64,000 bases of DNA from Sipunculus nudus (taxonomy: Eukaryota; Annelida; Sipuncula; Golfingiida; Sipunculidae), in NCBI GenBank assembly GCA_026874595.1, contig CM049310.1:7874001-7938000 (forward strand), given 5' to 3'. Of this stretch, positions 1 to 12,000 are shown in pieces. The position numbers and the translations under genes are program-made. Every line of letters starts with the position of its first letter. The stretch's first letter is position 1. The notes beneath the pieces are model-generated. The model made no database searches. It was not told where the DNA came from and worked only from the letters and a program-made list of their open reading frames with translations.

Positions 1-6
1 GGTTCA

Positions 7-79
<73 letters not shown>
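7..79. repeat. (AT)n microsatellite
   Basis: Nearly pure AT dinucleotide run with one C interruption at the window edge. Confidence 0.95.
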
Positions 80-80
<1 letters not shown>

Positions 81-2361
81 TTTCATTGGCCGTGTTTTTA
101 AGGGGCTGAGAGGTTTTAAAAAGATCGAGAATTCCCACGCCCAGCTGATAAGTTACTCATTACTCATTATATTTAAATTATGCATCCCACATTGAGATAT
201 TAACGGTATATCATGCATCTGATCACTCACTGTATCTTCATGAACTTAAGCCTATAGTATTTATATATGTTTTTGAATGTTTTTAAATGGGGATGGTTTA
301 AAAGTGATTTTGTTTAAACTATCAGTCAGATAAAAGCCTGGGATTCAAGCATGTTACCCCGATTAGGGAATCTTCTACAGACTTGTGTCTCAGCTTCCAT
401 GGGACAGCCCTGTTTTTAGGAATGCGTCCCCTGTTTTCAAATCTTGTATCCGCTTCTTTAAACCATACTGTCAGTCACTGTAATCTGATCACTGTAAGGG
501 GATCATGTAGTTATGAAATTCGGCCTTAATGCGTATTTACTACAATCCATTCTGCATGTCCACTTTGATGTTCTTTAAACTCAGTTTTTTCCACAATCGG
601 AAATTAGTTGAGACTATGATGAGGACGGGATCAAATTTGAAATGAAATCAAAACTTTGAAATGACTGGACAATTTAGATTGATGTTTTCTTTTAAATTGA
701 GGATATAACTGCTTTAAAATAATCAAATAATACTTTGGATTTTATCTTGAAGCTTTACGAAAAGTCTGCTTAATTGACTCTGTAAATGGCATTTGCGGGC
801 TATTCTTTCCTTCTCTGGGTTGGGTTTTGCTGCACAATTGGTCATTTGTCTTGTGTCTAAATAAGAGAGGAGATATTTATCCAGTTGTGTCGAATCCAAT
901 ATTCTTCTTTTTCAATAACCTGTAATTCTCTTAGCGGGCTGGATGCCGATGCTTCACCCGTAGACCTAGCTTCAATGCGGCCTCACCTTCTTCTTACTCC
1001 AATATCCCATGTGAGACCCGGTTTAAAGGCTACCGTAGACCACACTACAAATCCCTGTTAATGCAAAGTATTTTATCATGTGTGTCCTATAATGTTATAT
1101 AGTGTCATAAAAAATGAAATATGAAGAACAAGTACTTCTGTCGTGACAGTGAAGTATGTTGGTTAGAATGATATGATTATTTTGCAAATAAAAGATATTT
1201 CAACATCATAAATAAGTGTAATATATATACACAGCCATATAAATATGAATTTTACTGAATAAGTTTAGTAGGTATAGCGCCGTCTCATATTTTAGCTCCA
1301 GTGTTGGTATTACTGCATTGCTTCTTACTAGGCAGAAACAAAATTATGAAATCAATCAAATTAAAAAATTAATAAGTCCGAATTTAATTATATACAACAG
1401 CATGGACATGCATTGTTTTACGTGATGAAGTAATAAAATTATGAAGTGCTGAATATACTGCCAGATTTGTTTATAACTATCATAATGCATTATTTCATCC
1501 TCTCGGAATGTGTAATGCTACCTGCTGGCAGAAAATACATATCAACCTGAATAAACTAAGAATTATTCCTACAGCATAACACATATTAAATGGATAATAC
1601 ATGACATAGATCAGATAACAGGAACCTGTCGTCATATCTTCCTACGTGGAACAGTTTGTATTAATTTGATTTTGATCATTCCCGGCGAATACAGCTTTGT
1701 TTTTCCCCCTCTCCACAAAATAATTCGACACTTAAAAGGCTGATATGAAGTAATCAGTCTCTTCATATAATGCGAACATGCAGGATGGCCACGGTCTATA
1801 CTCTGTAAATATATTTAAGTATCCTGTCGCCCATGATAATAGTTGTCATCTTAGACAATAAGTGCTAAGTACATGGGCTACTGGTCATGGCTGACCCTGA
1901 CGCCATCTTCCCCTGACATAAATACACTCTCTTCTGTCTTGTTTCAGTTTCACAGACCTGGTAATTTACTGTGAACTATGAAGAAGTAACGTTAGTTTGA
2001 TGCCTGTGCAATGCCTATGCTTATGTATGGTCTTATTTTCTCCAGGCATTGTCTTATCCACTCGTTAATGTGTGGCATAACAAGCAAGTAAGCGGTCGAT
2101 GACTGGACTCCTCAAACGATTTGGGGAAAAAAAAATCCCGATAACATATCAGATATTTGTAATAACATTAACATGTGTTATGTAGTTATACAACAAGAAT
2201 TCTTTACTTACAGAAGATATTATTATTATTTTTATAATTATTATTATGGTTGATGAACCGTGACAGTATAGTGTACACATTAAACAGTATATTGTGACTC
2301 TAGCTGGCGGTGATTTGGCGTCTCCGACAACATCTGTTGTTGTTATGATTATTATTCTTAC

Positions 2362-2365
<4 letters not shown>
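80..2365. other. AT-rich intergenic sequence, no gene seen
   Basis: No exon-like open frame or recognisable protein on either strand and no clear repeat structure. Confidence 0.6.

Positions 2366-2398
<33 letters not shown>
2364..2398. repeat. (ATT)n microsatellite
   Basis: Uninterrupted ATT run. Shorter ATT tracts precede it at 2218-2246, so the minus-strand frame at 2149-2364 is a repeat artefact. Confidence 0.9.
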
Positions 2399-3019
2399 TA
2401 ATCTTTATTCATGGTGACCTGTTTATCTGGATTGATCTGATCCATCTGTTATCCATCTACTACCATCTGTTATATACACCATGCACTCTGTGCACTATAT
2501 TTTCCTCTGGCCTCTGTACACATAATACTGTAAGTGCTGACATATGGTATATGTATATTTCATTCTGACCGGGTTTATCAATGAAATCCTCGCCTGCCTA
2601 CTTCCATCGAGTGGGCAGTGTTAAAAATGACACAACTTTGTAGTTTAGTGATGTAAACTTCTCATATGCGCTATAAATATATCTTCCTTTATACAGAGTA
2701 TATTTATAATGTCAACACTTGTGCGCTCAATAATGCTTAAACCGGTTTAAGTATTGCTGTGGCAATGAGCTATTCAAAACTAATTTAAGCAATGCCCCGG
2801 ACTGTTGCAAAAACAAACTATTAAGGTATATATGGAGAATTAATTATGGGTTCTTTCATAAATGATAATAAGTATTTTGCCATAGAAAAAATAGAACAAA
2901 GTTCAATAAAATAATAGTCTTTCTCCCTCAATTTGAACAGAGGGCCAAACAAAGCATATAAAACATTCATGCATATGTTACATCCCATACTAAATGAAAA
3001 GAGTACTAGTTATGCCAAA

Positions 3020-3800
3020 ATAAAAAACTAGACGACCTGAGGTCGAGCGCATGCCGGAAATGACGTAGAAATAGTCAGATGAATGAACAGAGAAGAAGAG
3101 TAAGAATATGAGCCATTGCTTGTGAAGATAGGACCAATATTGTCAAAGCTATGAGGGAAATAAGATTTTGACGTGTTTTGGTGACCTTGACCTTTGACCT
3201 ATTTAGACAACACACATAGAACTTCTAGTAATCTTTAACAGAAGGACAGAAGAATGTTATATGTAAGACACATGAACCAACAAGCAGGAGAAATTGAGAA
3301 AGGAGAAACAGCTGCGAACAGACAGACATATTAAAAAAAGTGACAAAAGATTTAGACCAGATGACTTAACCAAGTTATGAAGAAGACTCAGAGAAAGAAA
3401 ATAAGCTATAGTTTATGTTATTGAGGTTTATAGCTTTGGAGATATGGCCAAAAAATAATACGTTGGGGAGGTTCGAGTGCAGCGCCCCATATATTCCGGT
3501 CATATCCGGAAAATGAAAACTCCCTTTCGAGATATTATTGTAAGACAGAAGATGTACCAGTTTCAAAAGGATTCCTGCAAAACTGTGGCCTGTAGTATGC
3601 TATAATTAAGACGCAAGATGAAGAAGATGTAGAAGGCTCAGAGGAAGAAATTGAGTTTGTGCATGATTGAAAGCATTTGCTGCAAAATTGTGGCCTGTAG
3701 AGTAGTGACAAACAAACACACAAACAAACAGACAGACATACGCAGGTGACCAATCTGCTTGCCTAAATCGAAGATTTCCGGCAAGAAAAAAAAAACAAAC
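3020..3800. mobile_element. Dispersed invertebrate repeat cluster with TGACCTTGACCTTTGACC core
   Basis: The segment contains TGACCTTGACCTTTGACCT (3182-3200), a motif I associate with dispersed repeats in mollusc and other invertebrate genomes. It has two ends with CAGACAGACATA (near 3319 and 3731) and an internal duplication of about 100 bp: CTGCAAAACTGTGGCCTGTAG near 3574 and CTGCAAAATTGTGGCCTGTAG near 3680. The minus-strand frames at 3375-3860 are shadows of it. No transposase or reverse transcriptase is visible, so it is non-autonomous or a remnant. Confidence 0.6.
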
Positions 3801-4186
3801 AAACAAAAACTGAAAATAGCTCTTACATTGAGTTGAGCGACAAAATACCTTAGATATCAACAGGTATAGCGCCTTTAGTTTGATTCAACCACCATCGAAA
3901 GAACTTTAAGAATTGTTGTCACATATCAAATTTTTTTAAATGTAGGCCATTAAAATTTGTTAATGTCATAATTATTGCGAAAACCCAAATAATGATTACT
4001 GGAATGAGGCCGTACATCGTTAGCCCATGGAGTTAGAATAAGGTGGAGAGAGTTGGATCGCGAAGCGCGTCCGATGTTGCATTCAATCTTGATTAGAAAA
4101 TCTCCCCTATTTGTGAATGCAAAGTCTGACTACATGTTTGGCCAACATCCCTTGGCCATCCCCCCTCCCTCAACACCCCGACCCCT

Positions 4187-4215
4187 CTCTCTCTCTATCT
4201 CTCTCTCTCTCTCTC
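4187..4215. repeat. (CT)n microsatellite
   Basis: CT dinucleotide run with an ATCT interruption. Confidence 0.85.
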
Positions 4216-7200
4216 ACTTGCACATACTATACACACACTGAATCTCTCAGTTTGTATTTTCCATTTAGGTTAATATTTTATATCTAATGTTATACATTTA
4301 GGTGTGGCCTTCAGCTGTCTCTTTTTTTTAATGATACAACATCAAAATATTCAGCCATTATCAGTGAGGATCGTGAGATGAATCAAGAAACCAGGTTTTC
4401 AAATATTGGAACTAATGAGTAATCACCTACACATAATCACAAATACTGTCCACTGTCAGGATGGGATTAACTCAGCATTATCGAGAATATTTTCTACATT
4501 GTTTTGTTTGCTAAGCCATCTGTTTCCGCAGTTTTGTATTTGCTCAAAACAACATATCTCCTTCATCCCGCTAACTGTAGTTGACATATTTCAATTCCGC
4601 TCAGAGATTTGGAGATGATCGCTCAAAGCTTATCATTATACCAGTGTGTGCTCTCGCAGCAACTCATGATGAAGCCATTCATTCTAAAAGAAGTCATTTT
4701 CATATTGAACGCTGCATGTTTTTTACCAACATTATCGTGTGGTAGTCTGCGATAAAAAGAATATGCAATTTATATTTAAAGACTCGTTGGCAGGCGTTGT
4801 GACGAGTACATCTCATTGCATTGTTCACACTAACAAATACCTTTTGCTCTTCATTTTCTTGTTCAATCTGCTACAAATTTCGTCGATAGTGGAATTATAA
4901 AAAAAGCCTCATCTTTCATGAATTGTCTATTTGTTGTAATTTAGTCTCAACCCATCATCGGTAAAGCCAAGTTCCCGAACTGTAATATTTATGGAAAATG
5001 GGTGTCCTGTTGTAATTATACCAAGTCCCTCTGTTTGACTATCCACAAAATCGTTTTGGGGTGATAAATCCAGTATGGTTTGAACAATTGGATTCAAACA
5101 TTGTCACTGTGACCGAAATTCTTTGAATACCAGAGGTAAAACATGGATTTGACCATCTTGGATGACCATCTTGGAAATGTTTTTTTTATTTCATCATAAG
5201 ACCTGAAGAACGTCAACTGCTACTGCCCACAGTCTCTTCCTTTTTATACATTTTTAATTTTAGACGGACAAATTGCAGCTGTTGGTCCATCCTGTATCAG
5301 GACATATCTCAAGATATATGCGAATGATAACTCCATTTTGGATTGCTTAAATATATTTAAACTTTTGTGCATGTGACGCATCATAAATGGTAGATTTCTA
5401 TGATATATTTGGTTTGAGGTCAATTAATTTACAATTTGGTGTTCGGAGGATAAATTTAGTTTTTTAGATTGATTAATTCGATTCAAACTTCACAACACTT
5501 CTCACAGAAGGAAGAATCCTGCTGATTCATCGTTTTTCTTCATATGACCTCGTGTATTCTATTTTCGCTTCATATTCATTTATACTGGATCAAAATCCTC
5601 AAAACCAATCAATTATATATAACGTTGGACCTGTCTGATTTGTCAGGGTTCAAGTCTACCTGTATTCCACTACCATTTATGCTATACAAAATATTTTCCC
5701 CTGCGATCCTAATTTCTTCAAACCAGTATCCCGTCAATGCTGTACACAAGACTTGCGTATTTTCATTTCTGTGCATGATTAAGCTATAATTTTGATTCTA
5801 TATCTTAAGGTGTTGTCTCGTCCACTCAAACTTAAGTATGTTTGCAGTTAACAGGCTTGGCAAATGTAGATTTCATAAAGAGTACATTGAATACCTTGTT
5901 TTGCATCATTGTAAAATCATTAATTATAATACCAAGGACATTATTGTATGGATTGTTAACATTCGGAATTAAATCGATGGTGAAAACAAAAAAACTTGCA
6001 AGATAAGTTGGATATATGCACCTGAGATGCATTTAAGGTTGTGCTTATGACATTTCGGATCTACAATAACACTTGATTGAAAAATCCAAACATGCTTCAG
6101 AAACTTTTTTATGGCTAAGCTTCTAACGAAATTAAAATTTCTGTAGCAAAGTAAAGAAGCTATCGCAATCAAGTTTTTTTTATAATATGAATCCCAATTA
6201 TACCATAATCACTCGGGATAAATTTCTTAGACAGATTTTTATCGTCATTGTGTCAGATTTTTTTTTTTGCATCAGTTATTGTCGGCCCACCTGCGTCCAA
6301 ATCTGTTCCAAACAACTTGCAAAATTATTACTTCTGTACAATTTTTTAAAAAGATTTTTTTCAGACTGGCAGTTAAATCAGTTTGCTGAGAAGAATATTA
6401 ACACATGTTGTTGTATTAATAGGATGTAAAACATCTATTTTGGGAACCCAACATCCCTGTGAGCGAAATGTGATGCTTTAACCGTCCCTGATACCAGGAT
6501 TACGAGACTTAATGGGCCCGGACAACATGCTGATCGCCAGACATGAAGGTAATTTGTGCAGGCGACCCTCAGCAGTCTAGACCGATTTATTTTTTACTTA
6601 AGGATGAGGATGGAAAGAGCTTTAATTACAACAAATTAGCCGACCAGACTGGTCTTTGGTCCATTAGTAAGTTATCTGGTGCATACCAGTACCTGTTTGG
6701 CTTTATACCTCGAATTCTGCTTTATGACGCATAACTATCAATGATATTAAATTAGGCCTGCTCACTTCAGGGAGTTTTACTAACAACCAAACTGAATGTC
6801 GTTATTTAAAAACTAGTATTTTGGCTTGCGCGATGTATCGATCAGTGATAGATGAACAGTAAGAGTTTCGATACGCTCCCGAGGCAGCGGAAATCTTGCG
6901 CTTCTAAAGAAGCTACTGATTTTCCCGCTGCCTGCTTTGACCGTTTATGATGCACTTTAACACCAGGTGGCCTGTCTGCTGAAAAAAAAACTGCTGATGG
7001 GTCTAGCAGCCAACCAAATACCAGTCAACATACACTCGAAAGGCATCAGGCTCCGACCAGAAACCACGTGTGGGGCAATTCTCTCTGAGCCTCTGGCCTG
7101 TTCAAACGGTTACCGGGGCGATGAGCTGTCATTCAAAACGAAATGAACAACATTAGCTCCGTGTATTCCTCGCTTGGCTGGTAAACCGTTTTGTCTTACA

Positions 7201-7500
7201 GTACAGGGTCTCATCTGATTGGACCAAAATACAGTGCTCCTCTCTGGTGTAGAGATTCAGGATACGAGGTTATAACAAACAGCGCTTACGATATAGGTAG
7301 TAGGCCTACAGGTAAAGCGCTGTGTAAAGAGCGTATAGAGTATCGATGGTTTTGACAAGAATAAATATGATTGGCGATGGCTGTGACAAGAATCTTTAAA
7401 AAATATATGCAATCTTCGTTTACTGGTATGGCAAAACGGGCTCTATTGTGTGAATATGGATTTTCCTAGCGATATTTTGGAACGGCAGACCAAAGCAAGT
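4216..7500. other. AT-rich intergenic sequence, no gene seen
   Basis: Several short frames exist (for example 5544-5789 and 6187-6429), but none has exon-like composition, splice sites or recognisable residues. Confidence 0.5.
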
Positions 7501-7518
7501 ATTTCTGTTTCAATGCAG

Positions 7519-7727
7519 CTAGAGGCGGATATAGCTAGGGGTCCAGATCCCCCTCCCCCTTTCAGCCGCCGCAACATTTTTTAAGGGTCTCAGACGAGGT
7601 TTTGCGGCCTGGACTCCCTCCTGTTCGGGCCTTGGGGACTTTCCATTAGGTTTTGTCGTCAGTCCTCCCGGCCTGTTGGTATCATCCCCCCCCCCCCCCC
7701 CCATCCTCCTTTCCTAAACCCTGGACC
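7519..7727 (+). mobile_element. TIR element copy A (AGGCGGAT ends, poly-C near the 3' end)
   Basis: The interior matches the reverse complement of 39091-39306: both have TTTCAGCCGC followed by a GCAA-T(n) block, an AAGGGTCTC or GGAGACCC block, TAGGTTTTGT and a long poly-C. The left end AGGCGGATATAG is a degraded form of AGGCGGATCCAG in copy B. There is no coding capacity, so it is a MITE-like non-autonomous DNA element. A 17-base C run lies at 7686-7702. Confidence 0.6.
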
Positions 7728-8056
7728 TACTCATGTTACGAGTCTAGAATAAACATCGCATGTCAGACCTGTTGTTGTGGTGTTATAGATCTTGCATACT
7801 GGACATTATAAATAAAAGAAATGCTTGTCTTCCAGTTTCAAAACTTCAGAATAGTTTTCAGATTGTTTTTTAGATACACTGGCTTGGAATTACCGATATT
7901 ATGTAAACTGTCATTAAAATATTTGAACAAGGTTTTTTTTTTATTTAACCATATTCAGGTACTGTTGGGGCTCATGTCAAGGACAATAAACTCTTAATCA
8001 ATGGGCCTCGTCATTAATCCTTGTTATTAACTAAAAGGTGTAAGCCACCGTGACGT

Positions 8057-8079
8057 ATATATATATATATATATATATA
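8057..8079. repeat. (TA)n microsatellite
   Basis: TATATA run in intergenic DNA. Confidence 0.9.
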
Positions 8080-8727
8080 GATTATTATTAGTGCAGGAAC
8101 AGAAATGTGACTAAAATAACCTGAAATTAGCTCACCACAGCTCAGACTTTTATTGCTTCACCATATACTGTTTGTTTGGTCTAACACACTAATATTATGA
8201 TTCATTATTCCGCATATTGCTATCATTAATAGCATGGTTTCCCACAAACAGGTATGCAGCTAGTTACGTAGGCCTGTTGTTTGTTGAACACCCATTTACG
8301 CTATACGGTTCCGCTAAAGCTCATGTTCAGTTGTCTTTCTAATCCCTTTATTTTCGTGAATATTTCAGTAGATGCCATTTAGATGACTATTTGCCAGTTT
8401 AGGCTCACTTTGTAGGTTACGTTTTAAAGGCCTAAGGGTATGTTTTCAGTTCAAACAAATTACTATAATATTCTAAATGTGTCTACTTCGATATATGATG
8501 TCCATCAGCTATTTTTAAAGACAATTAATCTATTTGCCCTTTTATACAAAAAAAAAATAAATAAATAAGCAAGAAAAACGCCGATCTCATCGCACACAGA
8601 CTTTTCGTTGCGGATATATCAACATGTTTATAACATGTGAGGACGGTTTGGGCTGCATGGTTTTCCTGTGCGCTAAAAATGGCGCAAGTACCATGTTTTT
8701 TATTGTCTTCTTTTTATTATTACATCA

Positions 8728-8767
<40 letters not shown>
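8728..8767. repeat. (ATT)n microsatellite
   Basis: ATT/TTA run; the Leu-rich and Tyr-rich frames at 8624-8842 are produced by it. Confidence 0.9.
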
Positions 8768-8771
<4 letters not shown>

Positions 8772-9068
8772 TTCAAATATCTTTTATTGATAATACAATA
8801 TATCAAACTTCGTTCCTGCAGGGGAAACACTTAGATGTTTAACTTCATTTCTGCAGGGGAATTACTCAGATGAGCCTACGCGTGGAGTCAAATGCCTGGA
8901 AGTCATGTTTCACCGAGCGTTCTGTTTCGCATTCACTACGGCATAATACAGAAATCAGTGGTAATTCATAACGTTGGACGTCGGCATGAACAACTGTACA
9001 GAAGTGTCTTATGGTGTTAGGTTCTCTCTGATGAACTGAAATAAATACTACACAGATTTTCATAAAAT

Positions 9069-9078
9069 ATGGCAGAAG
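9069..9078 (+). CDS. ACTR5: Candidate first coding exon of ACTR5 (ATG GCA GAA G)
   Basis: The exon at 13900 opens with two bases of a split codon after a good acceptor (tttttacag), so a start codon must lie upstream. ATG GCA GAA G followed by the consensus donor GTAAGT at 9079 supplies a phase-1 end and gives an N-terminus [14 protein letters not shown], comparable to the short Met-Ala start of other Arp5 proteins. The ATG context (A at -3, G at +4) is good. The implied intron is about 4.8 kb. I did not search exhaustively, and another short exon between 9 and 13.9 kb is possible. Confidence 0.5.
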
Positions 9079-12000
9079 GTAAGTTTGGATGCTGATCTGG
9101 CACGCAAATATTCCAGTAGGATATCCAGCACCGTCTGTTGTGCATGGCCACCGGTGGGCGATAATAGATAAGTTGTCAGTGTAGTTTGCGCCTGGAAGCT
9201 ACCATTCATTCCATACCGCGTTACTAGGGTTCTGTGTTAAAATGGCCAAGGTAATAATGGTTAAATGGAAAATAACAGGTAACAGGGTTATTTTCTTTAA
9301 CTGAAAGTCCAAACATCACAATTCAGCATTAAACTGCATACAATGAAACGGTTGTTACACTACCAGGTGGATACCACTATTACCAGTCGATTCGTCTCCA
9401 CAGTCATTTCGTCACCAATTTACATACGGTACCAAATGGTCAATTCGTCACCAATGTTTTGTATGATAAAATGTTACCCATTACAATTAAAATTAAGATA
9501 CACAATGATACCTATACTGAAAAGTTTGTTTGGTTGTTGATTCTTTTAATAAACGGCTCAGGGTACACCATGCAAGGAGTGGATTACATGTAAATACAAA
9601 CATTGCGCAGCATGGCCAACTGGCCGCCATGGTAATCCGGGCTATTTACCTCCCCCCTTACCGCAAAGATTCCCTCACGGCAGCCCGTTTGAAATGTTCT
9701 TTTATTTCACATACGCAGGTGTTTTCGTTAAATAAAATCCACGTCACGAGTTACGCTTCATTGGACTAGTGCAACAATGATACCCGGTCGCACCAGTGGA
9801 CTTGCTTCATACGACCGTGGATCATAGGATCGTGGCCTATTAAGCCCGGTTATTTGGACAGAGGGATTAACCCTACGGCGGTCATTAATAAGATTAACGT
9901 TAAAAGCCTTGCAGACGAACGTCATTAATGAGATCAAAGTGATTAGATAGTGATTGGGATTATTTATTTCTGGTATTAATTGCGCATATATAATCACCAG
10001 AAAATGCTTTATAGCTTCTCATAGCATGATTGACAATTCATTTTTTAACTTGATGGGGAAGATTTTGTTCTAGTATAATAGTAAGCGCATATATGATCAT
10101 CAGAAAAAAACTCCCTTAGTTCATAATAACATCCATGGAGGGAGGAAAAATGGCTTCATTTTTAGAGTTCCTTTTTTTGCCAGTTTTAGGATATGGTGTA
10201 TCAAAGATGAACAATTTTAGAATTTTATCTGATTTCTCTGAAAGGAACACACACACTTATTGTTCATCTGGTCAGCACATACATTGATATAACAAGGTCA
10301 CAAAATATCATTCACATCATACACATAAATCATCTTTTATGACAAGATATTACAGAACAGGGTTCATGCCCGGTCTTACAAAGTCTGATTTTTCATTTTG
10401 CAAAAATAAGGCCTTAAAGCCTTAAAAAGTCTTACTTTTCTTACATTTTAAAGGCTATGTCTTACAAATCCTTCTTTTGGTTTCACAGTAATTTAAATAA
10501 TTTTTTTAATCGTGAAGGAGGCAAATAAATGGATACCATAAACCTGAAAGTAGCTAATTTTCAAAGCTGGATCCGGTATTTAAATGCATTTCACACATCA
10601 TCTGCATGTTCAGACTACCATGGGTCTCATGATCATGGGGGCACCTGCTGAGTATTTTCAATGCGGACAAGAGAATAAATACAAATCAGAAGACACGTGT
10701 GCACAAGTTTCGATGGTATAAAATAAATAAATAAATTTAAAGGTATATAAAATACTATTCAAAGGTTCCCAAGTGACCCATGGGTCCCTTGTTTATACTC
10801 TGAAATACACACAATCATACAATTTAATAAACAGCTATACAAACACTCATACGATTTAAAGGTTCCCAAGGAATAGCTATTTAAAGATATATAGAATAAA
10901 GGTATATAAAATAAATAAATAAATTTAAAGGTATATAAAATACTATTCAAAGGTTCCCAAGTGACCCATGGGTCCCTTGTTTATACTCTGAAATACACAC
11001 AATCATACAATTTAAAAAACAGCTATACAAACACTCATACGATTTAAAGGTTCCCAAGGAATAGCTATTTAAAGATATATAGAATAAAGGTATATAAAAT
11101 AAATAAATAAATTTAAAGGTATATTAAATACTATTTAAAGGTTCCCAAGGAATAGCCCCCCCCCCCCCTCCCATGTAGGAAGGATGTCCTTTTTTATACT
11201 TTGAAATACACACAATCATACAATTTAATAAACAGCTCTACATACACTCATACTATTTAAAGGTTCCCAATCACCTTCCTTTTGAAAAAGAATTTATGCG
11301 ATTTCTGGCTTCCTCTGTGTATATATTAATGATCTAAGGGTAATTTTGGTTGTGAAGAGAACTTATTAATCCTTCGTGACGGATGTTTCAACTTGTTTAT
11401 CAACATGTTCGTAAACTCAGCAATGTTGAAAAATGGGTAAAATATATAACCTAAGGTTATAAGCATATAAGGGGATGTGAAAGATCACTTTTTGCCAAAC
11501 GTCATTCGCTAAGCTCTGGCTTATCTGACTTGCTGCCAGATGCCCTTGTTGAATCTGTTTTGATTATTTTTGTGGGTCCCCACATATTAAAAACACGTTG
11601 ATATTAACAAAAGCAGCCTGTGTGCGGTGATATCCTCGTTCATAGAGGTCAGATTGGTGATTTAGCCCCTTAAATAATAGTTATACATACAATTAAACTA
11701 TTTAATAAACAGGTACACTTCTTTTGAGCACCTTTGGAAAAGTCACGGTAAATCTGAATGGATATCAAAGTAACTCATACTATACTGAAAGCTTTGTCAG
11801 AATGAAGATTTTAATTTGAAGTTGACTGCATATTTTTGTTAATGAACTTTTCATTTTTCTTCATGTGTATATGTTTGTTTGTTGTTTTTTTATTGAACCC
11901 TATTATATTGACTTGGATGATATGTTATTGTAAGAAAGGTCCCTGTCCCATACATCTGTCCACTACATGCAGTTTGCAGCTGAATCCTATTATTTTCATT

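Noticed and set aside
7519-7704. Gly-rich minus-strand frame
   Set aside because: Created by a poly-C run in a TIR element.
8624-8842. Leu- or Tyr-rich frames
   Set aside because: Translation of an ATT microsatellite.
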